A stretch of 64,000 bases of DNA from Verrucomicrobiota bacterium (GTDB lineage Bacteria; Verrucomicrobiota; Verrucomicrobiia; Chthoniobacterales; UBA10450): contig QHPU01000050.1 of assembly GCA_003219175.1 (NCBI GenBank), forward strand, positions 1 through 64,000. Reading direction: 5' to 3'. Positions 31,016 through 41,576 of the stretch are shown piece after piece (position 1 is the first letter of the stretch; every line of letters begins with the position of its first letter). The position numbers and the translations under genes were made by a program. The notes under the pieces are model-generated. The model was not told the DNA's origin. It saw nothing but the letters and a program-made list of their open reading frames with translations, and did not search any database.

Positions 31016-32035
31016 TCACAGAATCAGCATGCAATCGCCGTAACTGAAAAATCGGTACCGTGCACGGACAGCTTCTTCGTATGCGCGCAGGATGAACTCA
31101 CGACCGGCAAACGCACTCACCAGCATGAGCAGAGTTGAACGCGGCAAATGAAAATTTGTTAGCAAAACATCGACGACCCGAAACTGGAACGGTGGATAAA
31201 TGAAAATGTCCGTCTCGCCTTCGATCGGTTGAATACTTGCGAGTGTGCGGTGAACCGATTCGAGGACTCGCGCGGTTGTTGTTCCGACGGCAACAATTTG
31301 CCTTGCCTTTGCAATGGCCGCGGCTGCATCCGGCGCAATCGAGAATCGCTCTGGATGCATTTGATGCTGCGTCACGTTTTCTGTTTTAACCGGACGAAAA
31401 GTCGCCGTCCCCACATGGAGCGTAATGAAGACATGCGGAAGCGTCTCCAGAATTTCTGGAGTGAAATGCAGCCCGGCGGTGGGCGCCGCCAGCGACCCCT
31501 CGTGTTTGGCGAACACCGTTTGGTAACGCGCGTCGTCCTCTTCCCTGTAGCGGCGGTCTACGACCGCCGATCGCTTGATGTAAGGCGGCAACGGCATCGC
31601 GCCACCGCGCTGAACATCGACATCCTCAGCCAAAATCACCTCACGCGATCCGTCAGCAAAAATTTCTCCCGTCTTCACCTGCACACCTTCAATGGAAGCG
31701 ACGGCGTTTCTTCCAAATCTGCGCCCAGGTTTTACCAACGCTTTCCAACGACGCGCTGCAATTTTTTCCAGGAATAGAAACTCCAACTTCCCGTCATCGG
31801 AAAAATGTCGCGCTGGCAAAACACGCGAGTTATTCAAAACGACCAGATAACCGCCAGTCCGGCTCGGACCGCCGTCGCGCAAAAATTTTTTCAGGTCAAC
31901 AAAACGGGCGTGTTCGATTTTCTGCTCGTCGCGATGCAACACCATCATGCGCGAATCCTCCCGACGTGGCAGCGGATGTTGCGCGATTAACTCACGCGGG
32001 AGGTCGTAATCATAGTCGCTCAGGCAAGTGCTCAT
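31016..32035 (-). CDS. queA: S-adenosylmethionine:tRNA ribosyltransferase-isomerase QueA with two short atypical insertions
   Basis: DYDLPRELIAQHPLPRREDSRMMVL; VLNNSRVLPAR; AAPTAGLHFTPEIL; LTNFHLPRSTLLMLVSAFAG. Confidence 0.97.
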   Translation of the reverse strand: MSTCLSDYDYDLPRELIAQHPLPRREDSRMMVLHRDEQKIEHARFVDLKKFLRDGGPSRTGGYLVVLNNSRVLPARHFSDDGKLEFLFLEKIAARRWKALVKPGRRFGRNAVASIEGVQVKTGEIFADGSREVILAEDVDVQRGGAMPLPPYIKRSAVVDRRYREEDDARYQTVFAKHEGSLAAPTAGLHFTPEILETLPHVFITLHVGTATFRPVKTENVTQHQMHPERFSIAPDAAAAIAKARQIVAVGTTTARVLESVHRTLASIQPIEGETDIFIYPPFQFRVVDVLLTNFHLPRSTLLMLVSAFAGREFILRAYEEAVRARYRFFSYGDCMLIL

Positions 32036-32084
32036 TTCTGGACCACAAATAAATTCGCCATCCCGAGCCTAATCGCTAGTGCCC

Positions 32085-32160
32085 TGGCTCCGCAGAGTCT
32101 CGCCCTACCAAAAAATTCACGACCGATCCGCCTTGGTAGGGCGAGACTCTGTCGAGCCAG
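32085..32160. repeat. 26-bp-arm inverted repeat, family 'TGGTAGGGCGAGACTC', copy 1
   Basis: TGGCTCCGCAGAGTCTCGCCCTACCA ... TGGTAGGGCGAGACTCTGTCGAGCCA (24/26 complementary). Confidence 0.92.
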
Positions 32161-32211
32161 AACAATTTTGAGAAGGAAGAGAAATAAACTGTTGATTCGG
32201 GTGCCCGAAGG

Positions 32212-33012
32212 TTGAAATCATCAGCCGTGCTTCAACCCGCGCTCTCCGTTGTCCTGGAAGCGCTCGAGAAGATTCGCGATTCTCAGGAGAAACCGCTCCG
32301 AGTTTCCCGTGCGACATTGAATCACCTGTTCGAGCAAGCACCACCCGCCGCCAGTGTAGAGGCGAACGCGTCGTCCGCGAGAAAAACGGATGTCGCGGCT
32401 AAGGCGGCAGCGCTCGCCCAGGTGCGGGAGCGCGTTTGTGTTTGCGCAAAATGTCCGCACCTCGCCCGCACCCGCACACAAACGGTCTTCGGCGTTGGAA
32501 ATCCTGACGCGGAATTGATGTTTGTGGGCGAAGCACCGGGCGCCGATGAAGATGCGCGCGGCGAACCGTTCGTCGGGCGGGCCGGTCAATTGCTTACGCG
32601 TATCATCGAGACTATGGGATTGAGCCGGGACGAGGTGTACATCGCGAATATTTTAAAATGCCGTCCCGATATGCCGAAAGGCGCGCCTGGGAACCGTCCT
32701 CCCACTCCGAAAGAAATGTCGACCTGCATTGGATATCTCATCGAACAGATCGAAATCATTCGACCACGCGTTTTGGTCGCTCTGGGAGCAACCGCGGTGG
32801 AAGGTCTGCTGGAAACACGCGGCGCGATGCGTCAGTTGCGCGGCACATGGAACTCATACCACGACACGCCGCTGATGATCACGTATCACCCATCCTACTT
32901 GCTACGCAACCAATCGCCCGCCGAAAAACGCAAAGTCTGGGAAGATATGATGGCTGTGCTGGAAAAACTCGATCGCCCAATCAGCGAGCGACAGCGAAAT
33001 TATTTTCTCTAG
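32212..33012 (+). CDS. Uracil-DNA glycosylase, family 4 (4Fe-4S)
   Basis: [65 protein letters not shown]. Confidence 0.95.
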   Translation: MKSSAVLQPALSVVLEALEKIRDSQEKPLRVSRATLNHLFEQAPPAASVEANASSARKTDVAAKAAALAQVRERVCVCAKCPHLARTRTQTVFGVGNPDAELMFVGEAPGADEDARGEPFVGRAGQLLTRIIETMGLSRDEVYIANILKCRPDMPKGAPGNRPPTPKEMSTCIGYLIEQIEIIRPRVLVALGATAVEGLLETRGAMRQLRGTWNSYHDTPLMITYHPSYLLRNQSPAEKRKVWEDMMAVLEKLDRPISERQRNYFL

Positions 33013-33206
33013 CGTAGCATGGGCGACATCGACAGAGCACTGCCAACGTTCGCCCGCACAATTTCATAGCCCACGCACTGAGCATCTTACCCCAGGGATT
33101 CTGCAATTCGAACCCTGAATGGGACCCGCTGCGGATCGGTCCGCGGTTTGAACAACTAGTTGCTTCACGTGGCGTCGCAAGAACCAACTAAATAACGCGC
33201 CAGTCA

Positions 33207-34175
33207 CTACAGCTTTGCTCGCGCCTTTCGTAGACGGCTTTGGCTCGCGAGCGTGATCGTGGTTGACGCAATCATGCCGCGCACTTCACTGCGCGGAACT
33301 TTCACCCGCGTGCGCAGAGCTTCCAATCCGCTTTCCTCGATCAACGACAGTGTGCGTACTCCGATCATTGACGGAAGAACGGTGGCTACACGCACACGTG
33401 GCGGATTGATTGCGATCGAATATTCCAAGCCTGCGTCCAACCCGGCACGCGCTTCCGCGATCCAGCGCTGGTAAATCGGCAAAAACTCGGCCGGTGCGTT
33501 CAGCAGATCGTCCGGCGAAAGATTGGCAACCCGCAATTCCTCTTCCGGAAAATAACAGCGCCCGGCACGCAAATCACTGCCGGCGTCGCGCAAAATATTT
33601 ACCAGCTGCAAGCCGCGTCCATATTTCCTGCCCAGTTCCAACATATCGGCTTCCATTCGCGCGGTGAAACTCTGAACTTTCCGAAAACAAACGCGCGTCC
33701 AAAATTCCCCCACACATCCCGCGACGAGATAAGTGTATTTGCGCAACTCCTCCGCATTGGCCAAGGCAGTGAGTTGTCCATGCCAGCGCGTCAAATCCTC
33801 GCGTTGGCCGCGCGTGATGATTGTGAGCAACTCACGGATATCACGCTGATCCTCAGGTGAGAGATTTTGCAGTGACTGCAAAATTTTGTCGGCCGATCCG
33901 AGTAGCGCGTTCTCACCATCGGTCTTGCCTGGCGAACCACGCAGCTGTGCGAGATCATCCCCCATCGCTTCCTCTTTTCCAGCAATCGAGCGGGCAAATC
34001 GGTCCAGCAGCTCAATTCTTTTTTCGACATCAACGGCACTGCCATCTGCAATTGTGTCGCTCGTTCTCGCCAGGAGATAAGCCACTGCCACAGGTTCCCG
34101 CAGGGCCTTGGGCAATAATCGAATTGACATATAAAACGAGCGTGAAACCGGTTTCAGCAATTCCAGCTCGTTCAC
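33207..34175 (-). CDS. Squalene/phytoene synthase family protein
   Basis: SRSFYMSIRLLPKALREPVAVAYLLARTSDTIAD; ELGRKYGRGLQLVNILRDAGSDLRAGRCYFP. Confidence 0.9.
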   Translation of the reverse strand: MNELELLKPVSRSFYMSIRLLPKALREPVAVAYLLARTSDTIADGSAVDVEKRIELLDRFARSIAGKEEAMGDDLAQLRGSPGKTDGENALLGSADKILQSLQNLSPEDQRDIRELLTIITRGQREDLTRWHGQLTALANAEELRKYTYLVAGCVGEFWTRVCFRKVQSFTARMEADMLELGRKYGRGLQLVNILRDAGSDLRAGRCYFPEEELRVANLSPDDLLNAPAEFLPIYQRWIAEARAGLDAGLEYSIAINPPRVRVATVLPSMIGVRTLSLIEESGLEALRTRVKVPRSEVRGMIASTTITLASQSRLRKARAKL

Positions 34176-34198
34176 AGCCCTAGATTACCCGGCCTTAA

Positions 34199-34300
34199 CG
34201 AAATGACGAATGTCCAATGACGAATTAATGTCGAGTTACGAAACTCTATTCAGCTGTGCGAAGATCATCTGTTATTCGGATTTCGTCATTCCCTTGTCAA
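34199..34300. repeat. Dispersed repeat 'AATGACGAATGTCCAATGACGAATT...ATTCGGATTTCGTCATT', copy 2
   Basis: Shares both ends with 20237-20365. Confidence 0.6.
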
Positions 34301-34371
34301 TTCTGCCAGTCCGGCTCGAACTCATTCCTCATTCATAATTTACAGCAGTTAACGCAAGAAATCGTGACTAT

Positions 34372-35481
34372 ATGAAAGTCGAGATGAAGAGCTCCGATAC
34401 GGTTCGCCATCTCTACGTCCATTTTCCATTTTGCGCCCGCATTTGCCCGTATTGCGCATTTTACAAGACGCGCGGAAATGCGGTGGAGGTCGGGCGCTTT
34501 TGCGAGGCGCTCGTACGTGAGGTTCAAGGCAGCTCCGCCTTGTTGCCATCGACTATTTACTTTGGTGGCGGGACGCCGACTGCTCTGAAAACTTCACAAC
34601 TCGAAGTTATCTTATCCGCGTTTCATCAGCGGCTCGATCTCTCAGAATTAAAAGAGTGGACGATCGAGGCAAATCCCGGGAGCGTCTCCGCGCGTAAGGC
34701 TGCGCTGCTGAAGAAATTTGGCGTCAATCGCATCAGTCTCGGTGTCCAGAGTTGGGACAACGATTTGCTTAACCTGCTGGGTCGCGAGCACAACGCCGCG
34801 CAGGCGGAAGAGTCGTTTCGTATTTTCCGCGACGCCGGCTTTTCCAACATCAGCATCGACCTCATGTTTGCGTTGCCGGGACAAACGGAAAGGCAATGGC
34901 GCGATTCCTTACAGAAAACAATCACGCTCGAGCCCGAGCACATTTCCACCTATTGCCTCACCTATGAGGAGGACACGGAATTTCTCGCGCGATTCGAGCG
35001 CGGTGAATTTTCCGTGGACGATGACAGGGAAGCCGGTTTTCTCGAGATGGCGATGATCATGCTGGAGCGCGCGGGCTACGAGCACTACGAAATCTCAAAC
35101 TACGCGCGGCCGGGATTTCGTTCCGAGCACAATCAAGCGTACTGGCGCGGGGCAGATTATGTGGGACTTGGCCCGAGCGCATTCTCCACGCGGGGTTTCG
35201 AGCGCTGGCAGAACATCGCTGATCATCATGAATACACGCGCCGCTTGTTTGCCAACGAAGCGCCGGTCGTGTCCGCAGAAAGATTGACGCCAGAAATGAA
35301 ACGGACGGAGCGCATCGCGCTGGGTTTGCGCACGTGTGAAGGAATTGTCGCCCACACGCTCGAGCAAAATCAGGTTAATGAACTAGTCCGACACGGATTG
35401 CTCGTACGAAGGGAGAGCCGCGTTTCTCTAACCCGTACCGGACGGTTAGTAGCAGATTCGGTGGCTGCCGAAGTTCTATAG
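34372..35481 (+). CDS. hemW: Radical SAM HemW/coproporphyrinogen III oxidase-like
   Basis: YVHFPFCARICPYCAFYK (CX3CX2C); YFGGGTPTAL; GVQSWDNDLLNLLGREHNAAQA. Confidence 0.92.
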   Translation: MKVEMKSSDTVRHLYVHFPFCARICPYCAFYKTRGNAVEVGRFCEALVREVQGSSALLPSTIYFGGGTPTALKTSQLEVILSAFHQRLDLSELKEWTIEANPGSVSARKAALLKKFGVNRISLGVQSWDNDLLNLLGREHNAAQAEESFRIFRDAGFSNISIDLMFALPGQTERQWRDSLQKTITLEPEHISTYCLTYEEDTEFLARFERGEFSVDDDREAGFLEMAMIMLERAGYEHYEISNYARPGFRSEHNQAYWRGADYVGLGPSAFSTRGFERWQNIADHHEYTRRLFANEAPVVSAERLTPEMKRTERIALGLRTCEGIVAHTLEQNQVNELVRHGLLVRRESRVSLTRTGRLVADSVAAEVL

Positions 35482-35694
35482 ATTTCGGACCGTCTGCCTG
35501 GATAGCATACCCTTCTCGCGAGTCGGTTTCAGCGCCTCGCCGAGACTGTCTTACCTCCCGCACCAGATGGCCCCTGATTCAGCGTGTGGCAAAAAGTCCG
35601 CGAAAGCGTGACGCTTTCGCCAACATGCGAGACGCGTGTGCTACCCAGATTTCTACGCGCCAATCACTTCTCACTCGTCACTGGTCGCGCCCCT

Positions 35695-36399
35695 TCAAAC
35701 CACGCCGTAACGTCTCTGCCGCTTTGCGAAATCTTCGACCGCCGCAGATAAATCTTTTCGTGTGAAATCCGGCCAGAGCTTTGGGGTCACATACATCTCG
35801 GTATACGAAAGCTGCCAGAGCAAAAAATTCGAAATGCGCATCTCGCCCGAAGTGCGAATCAATAGGTCCGGGTCCGGATAATACCGTGTATACAAATGTT
35901 TGCTGAACATTTCCGGGTTAATCATCGCCCGATCGATGTGACCCGCCTCAACCTCGCGCAGCAGACTACGAATCCCGTCGATGATCTCATCACGTCCGCC
36001 GTAACTCAGCGCAAGAATCAACGTGAGCCCGGTGTTTCCGGCTGTCCGTTTGATTGATTCGTGCAATCGCTTCTGACAATTGTCCGGCAAATCGGTCAGC
36101 CGCCCGATGGCCTGGAGCCGCACATTTTTCTCAACCAGCTCTGGCGTTTTATCTTTTAAAAATTTCTCGAGCAACCGCATCAAGGCAAATACTTCACTCT
36201 TCGGCCGTTGCCAGTTTTCCGCCGAAAAAGCATAAAGCGTGAGATATTCTACCTTCAGTTCACCACACCCTTCCACGCATTCGCGCACCGCCTCTGCGCC
36301 TTTTTCGTGCCCTTTAATTCGCGGCAAACCACGCTGCTTCGCCCAGCGACCGTTCCCATCCATGATGATGGCAATGTGTCGTGGAATGATTTTCGTCAT
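35695..36399 (-). CDS. uppS: Isoprenyl transferase (undecaprenyl diphosphate synthase)
   Basis: IIMDGNGRWAKQRGLPRIKGHEKGAEAVRE; RTSGEMRISNFLLWQLSYTEMY. Confidence 0.97.
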   Translation of the reverse strand: MTKIIPRHIAIIMDGNGRWAKQRGLPRIKGHEKGAEAVRECVEGCGELKVEYLTLYAFSAENWQRPKSEVFALMRLLEKFLKDKTPELVEKNVRLQAIGRLTDLPDNCQKRLHESIKRTAGNTGLTLILALSYGGRDEIIDGIRSLLREVEAGHIDRAMINPEMFSKHLYTRYYPDPDLLIRTSGEMRISNFLLWQLSYTEMYVTPKLWPDFTRKDLSAAVEDFAKRQRRYGVV

Positions 36400-36402
36400 T
36401 TC

Positions 36403-37949
<1,547 letters not shown>

Positions 37950-38016
37950 CGCCGGATTAAGTTGGAAGGGACGCACTTCCGCGCCCTAGGGTATGCGGAA
38001 GGGCGTCCCGCCGCTT

Positions 38017-38421
38017 TTACTTCGCCATCACTCGGACAACCGGCAACGGAAAACGCAATCGCAATTCGTCCTCAAGATAAATCTCAACGTGGTGCAACCC
38101 GAATTGCTGAAACTGAACTCCGCCAAAGTAGTGTACGTTGGTGGCATGCCCTTCGATTTCTTTCAGCTCAAATTCCACTTCGGCCTGCGCCAGGACTTGT
38201 TGCTCATCCACGCCGATGATGCGCGACCGTTGCTTGAATTTCCCCGCACCGCTGCACCAGCGCGACCAAATGCACAGCCGCATGCAAGTGATCGGCAATT
38301 GCGGAGCCGGCACAATATTAATGACGCCGACCAAAGTCTGCATTCCGTTAAACTCGTGCCGCACGTCCTCGCACAGGACGCAGCTTTGCAAGTCGGGCAG
38401 GATAACTTCGGTCGTCGCCAT
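38017..38421 (-). CDS. DUF6941-like hypothetical protein
   Basis: VLCEDVRHEFNGMQTLVGVINIVPAPQLPITCMRLCIWSRW...EIYLEDELRLRFPLPVVRV. Confidence 0.7.
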   Translation of the reverse strand: MATTEVILPDLQSCVLCEDVRHEFNGMQTLVGVINIVPAPQLPITCMRLCIWSRWCSGAGKFKQRSRIIGVDEQQVLAQAEVEFELKEIEGHATNVHYFGGVQFQQFGLHHVEIYLEDELRLRFPLPVVRVMAK

Positions 38422-38425
38422 TTCG

Positions 38426-39286
38426 TTAACTCAAACCACGCATTAACAGTGCAAATAATATCACTGCCAAAACGATCCGATAAAGGGCGAAGGGCATGAA
38501 CCCGCGTGCCCGCACCCAGTTCATGAACCAGGCGACAACACCGAGCGCGACGACGAATGAAACGACTGCGCCAATTATGAGCACAACCCAATTGTGTCCG
38601 GTCATGACCAGCGTCGCGAGTCCTGTTTCATCGTTGCTATGCCGCAAGGTCTTGAGCAAATCATAGGCGGTCGCGACCACCATCGTTGGCATGGAAAGAA
38701 AAAACGAAAATTCGAGCGCTGCGCTCCGGCTCAACCCGACCGATTGACCAGCAGCGATGGTTGACATCGAGCGCGAGGTTCCCGGAAAAACCGCCGACGC
38801 AATCTGGACGAAACCAATCCAGGCGGCCTGGGGCAACGACATTTCTTCCATTCGCAGAGTGCGTGGGCTGCGACAAAGCGCATCCACGAGCCACATGATA
38901 ATGCCACCGATGAACAAAGCCCACGCCATTACCCAAAGATTTTCCAGATTTTGTCCGATCTGTTTTTTCAAAAGAAACGATGGCACCGCTGTGATAACGA
39001 ACGCGATGAGAGTGAGCCCAAGCGGGTGAGTGAAAAAGTTGCGATTACCGCTCTCTCCGCGCGGAAAGGTGGACAGAAATTTAAGGATTCGGTTCCAGAA
39101 ATAAACCGGCAACGCCAGGATCGCTCCAAGTTGAATCACGATTGTGTACATCTTCCAATAGGCATCGTGCAAATCGAGACGCAGCAATGCTTCGACAATC
39201 CGCAGATGCGCGGTCGAACTGACCGGCAGAAATTCGGTCAGCCCTTCGACGATACCGAGTAAAATGGACAGAAGAAAATCGTTCAC
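38426..39286 (-). CDS. uppP: Undecaprenyl-diphosphatase UppP (BacA)
   Basis: LLGIVEGLTEFLPVSSTAHL; FPGTSRSMSTIAAGQSVGLSRSAALEFSFFLSMP. Confidence 0.97.
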   Translation of the reverse strand: MNDFLLSILLGIVEGLTEFLPVSSTAHLRIVEALLRLDLHDAYWKMYTIVIQLGAILALPVYFWNRILKFLSTFPRGESGNRNFFTHPLGLTLIAFVITAVPSFLLKKQIGQNLENLWVMAWALFIGGIIMWLVDALCRSPRTLRMEEMSLPQAAWIGFVQIASAVFPGTSRSMSTIAAGQSVGLSRSAALEFSFFLSMPTMVVATAYDLLKTLRHSNDETGLATLVMTGHNWVVLIIGAVVSFVVALGVVAWFMNWVRARGFMPFALYRIVLAVILFALLMRGLS

Positions 39287-39612
39287 TGGATGTAGGGTGA
39301 ATCGTTAAACCGTTGAGTTGTAAAAAGCGATGTAGCCAGTTGAGGCAACAGCGCAAGACCTCCAGAGTCCTACAGCCATCCACCGCGAGTCCGGTCACAG
39401 ACTCGCCGCGGAGAGTCGAATGCGCGGTAGAGGCCGGACCTCGTTTCTGACTCCTTTATGATACCGAGAGCGACTTTTAAATCGTCCAACTGCGCAAAAA
39501 ACACAACGCCACCGGATATCATCCCGGGATGGGCCGTCCGGATCACCCAAGGGCGAAAGTTCAAAAATAATTTTGTTTTACCCGCAATGGAAACGCATTC
39601 TCATTCCCTGCG

Positions 39613-40683
39613 ATGCGGCTCCTCATTACAGGAATTTGTGGTTTTGTCGGTAGTTCCCTGGCAAACTGGTTTCGCGAACGAGAGCCTTCGTGCGAGATAA
39701 TCGGGATCGATAACCTCGTCCGTGCGGGCAGCGAGACCAATCGCACCATTCTCAGTTCCCGTGGAATCAGGATGCAACACGGCGACGTTCGAAATGCCTC
39801 CGATTTCGAAACCCTCTCTGCCGTCGACTGGGTAATTGATGCTGCCGCCAATCCCAGCGTCCTCGCCGGAGTCGGTAATCGCTGCAGCTCGCGTCAGGTA
39901 ATCGAACACAATCTCTATGGAACGGCGAACCTCCTCGAGTACTGCAAGCGGATTGGAGCCGGGTTAGTCTTACTTAGTACCAGCCGAGTCTATTCCATTC
40001 CGGCACTCAAGGCACTTCCTTTGACCAAAGGCAAAGAAGCATTTGAATGGGATGAAAACGCCAAGCCGCCCGTCGGAGCTTCGATCAATGGATTAACGAC
40101 TGAATTCTCCACTTCACCTCCAATCTCACTCTATGGCAGCACGAAGCTCGCATCGGAAGCGCTGGCTTTGGAATATCACCACAGCTTTTCGTTTCCGGTG
40201 TGGATTAACCGGTGTGGCGTGATCGCCGGTGCAGGCCAGTTTGGAACTGCTGAACAAGGCATCTTTTCTTATTGGATCCACGCTTACGCCAAAAAACGTC
40301 CGCTAATGTATATCGGCTTTGATGGTTCCGGCCGGCAGGTCAGGGATGCCCTTCATCCCGATGACCTAGCCGAGCTTGTCTCACTGCAATTTGAACATTC
40401 GACCGAAGCTGAACCGCGAATCTTCAACGTCGGCGGTGGAGCGGCCAACGCGATGTCGCTGGCCCAGCTCACTGATTGGTGCACGGCGCGTTTCGGAAAG
40501 CATTCGATCGAGTCGGATCCGACGCCACGCGCCTTCGATGTTCCATGGCTAGTGATGGACAACGCACAAAGTACCGCTGCGTTTGATTGGCGATCCGCGC
40601 GCGATCTTCCATCCATTCTCGATGAAATTGCCCACCACGCCGAAAGCAACCCGCACTGGCTGGATCTTTCCTCTCCACCGTGA
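39613..40683 (+). CDS. NAD-dependent epimerase/dehydratase (CDP-paratose 2-epimerase-like SDR)
   Basis: LLITGICGFVGSSLANWF; YGSTKLASEALALEY; 4-nt overlap with the next GT2 gene. Confidence 0.88.
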   Translation: MRLLITGICGFVGSSLANWFREREPSCEIIGIDNLVRAGSETNRTILSSRGIRMQHGDVRNASDFETLSAVDWVIDAAANPSVLAGVGNRCSSRQVIEHNLYGTANLLEYCKRIGAGLVLLSTSRVYSIPALKALPLTKGKEAFEWDENAKPPVGASINGLTTEFSTSPPISLYGSTKLASEALALEYHHSFSFPVWINRCGVIAGAGQFGTAEQGIFSYWIHAYAKKRPLMYIGFDGSGRQVRDALHPDDLAELVSLQFEHSTEAEPRIFNVGGGAANAMSLAQLTDWCTARFGKHSIESDPTPRAFDVPWLVMDNAQSTAAFDWRSARDLPSILDEIAHHAESNPHWLDLSSPP

Positions 40684-41465
40684 CCAATCTCCCTGCCCCA
40701 CCGCAACCACTTCAACTTCTGAGTGTCGTAATTCCCGCGCGCGATGAAGCCGGATGCATCGCGGCGACAGTCGAGCACCTTCACGTCGAACTCCGCCTTC
40801 ACAATGTTCCCCATGAAATCATTGTTGTTGACGACGGCAGCGTCGATAATACCTGGGATGTGTTGACGGAAACGCGGAAGCGAGTCGAAACTTTGCGACC
40901 CATTCAAAATTCCGATGCACACGGCTTCGGTCGTGCTGTTGTTCTCGGCTTCGATCATGCCCGCGGCGATGCCATTGTTGTGATGATGGCAGATGAATCC
41001 GATGATTGCCGCGATGTCGTGCGTTACTGGGAAGTCCTTAACTCTGGCTACGATTGCGTCTTTGGCAGTCGTTTTGTCAAAGGCGGCGGCGTCGTCGACT
41101 ATCCCTGGCTAAAACTTTGGATCAACCGCTGCGCCAACCTCTTTATCCGCTTCCTTTTTCGAATCAAACCTAACGATACTACGAATGCCTTTAAGGCTTA
41201 CCGCCGTGAAGTCATTGCCGGCTGCCGTCCATTCCTCTCTCCTCACTTCAATTTGACTGTCGAAATTCCTCTAAAAGCGATTGTTCGCGGGTATTCCTGG
41301 ACAGTCATTCCAATAACCTGGCGGAACCGCCGAACCGGTGGCGCTAAGCTCAAAATCAAGGAAATGGGCAGCCGCTACCTTTTCATCTGCCTCTACGTGT
41401 GGCTGGAGAAATATTTTAGCAAAGGCGACTATCAAAAAAAATCCAGTGAAGTCGCTGAAGCTTGA
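40680..41465 (+). CDS. Glycosyltransferase family 2 (dolichol-phosphate mannosyltransferase-like)
   Basis: SVVIPARDEAGCIAATVEHL; IIVVDDGSVDNTWDVL; FGSRFVKGGGVVDYP. Confidence 0.92.
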   Translation: MTNLPAPPQPLQLLSVVIPARDEAGCIAATVEHLHVELRLHNVPHEIIVVDDGSVDNTWDVLTETRKRVETLRPIQNSDAHGFGRAVVLGFDHARGDAIVVMMADESDDCRDVVRYWEVLNSGYDCVFGSRFVKGGGVVDYPWLKLWINRCANLFIRFLFRIKPNDTTNAFKAYRREVIAGCRPFLSPHFNLTVEIPLKAIVRGYSWTVIPITWRNRRTGGAKLKIKEMGSRYLFICLYVWLEKYFSKGDYQKKSSEVAEA

Positions 41466-41576
41466 GCCGTCGTTCTGGTTTCTCACTCGTTATTGGAATC
41501 CCCGTATGCTGCCTTGCGCTCAAACAGCCACGGCGACTGCAACGATGCGGCCATGCTATTTCTTAAAATGCTCCAG

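Noticed and set aside
33090-33160. tRNA-like stretch (ATTCTGCAATTCGAACCCTGAAT)
   Set aside because: No acceptor, D or anticodon stems could be folded on either strand.
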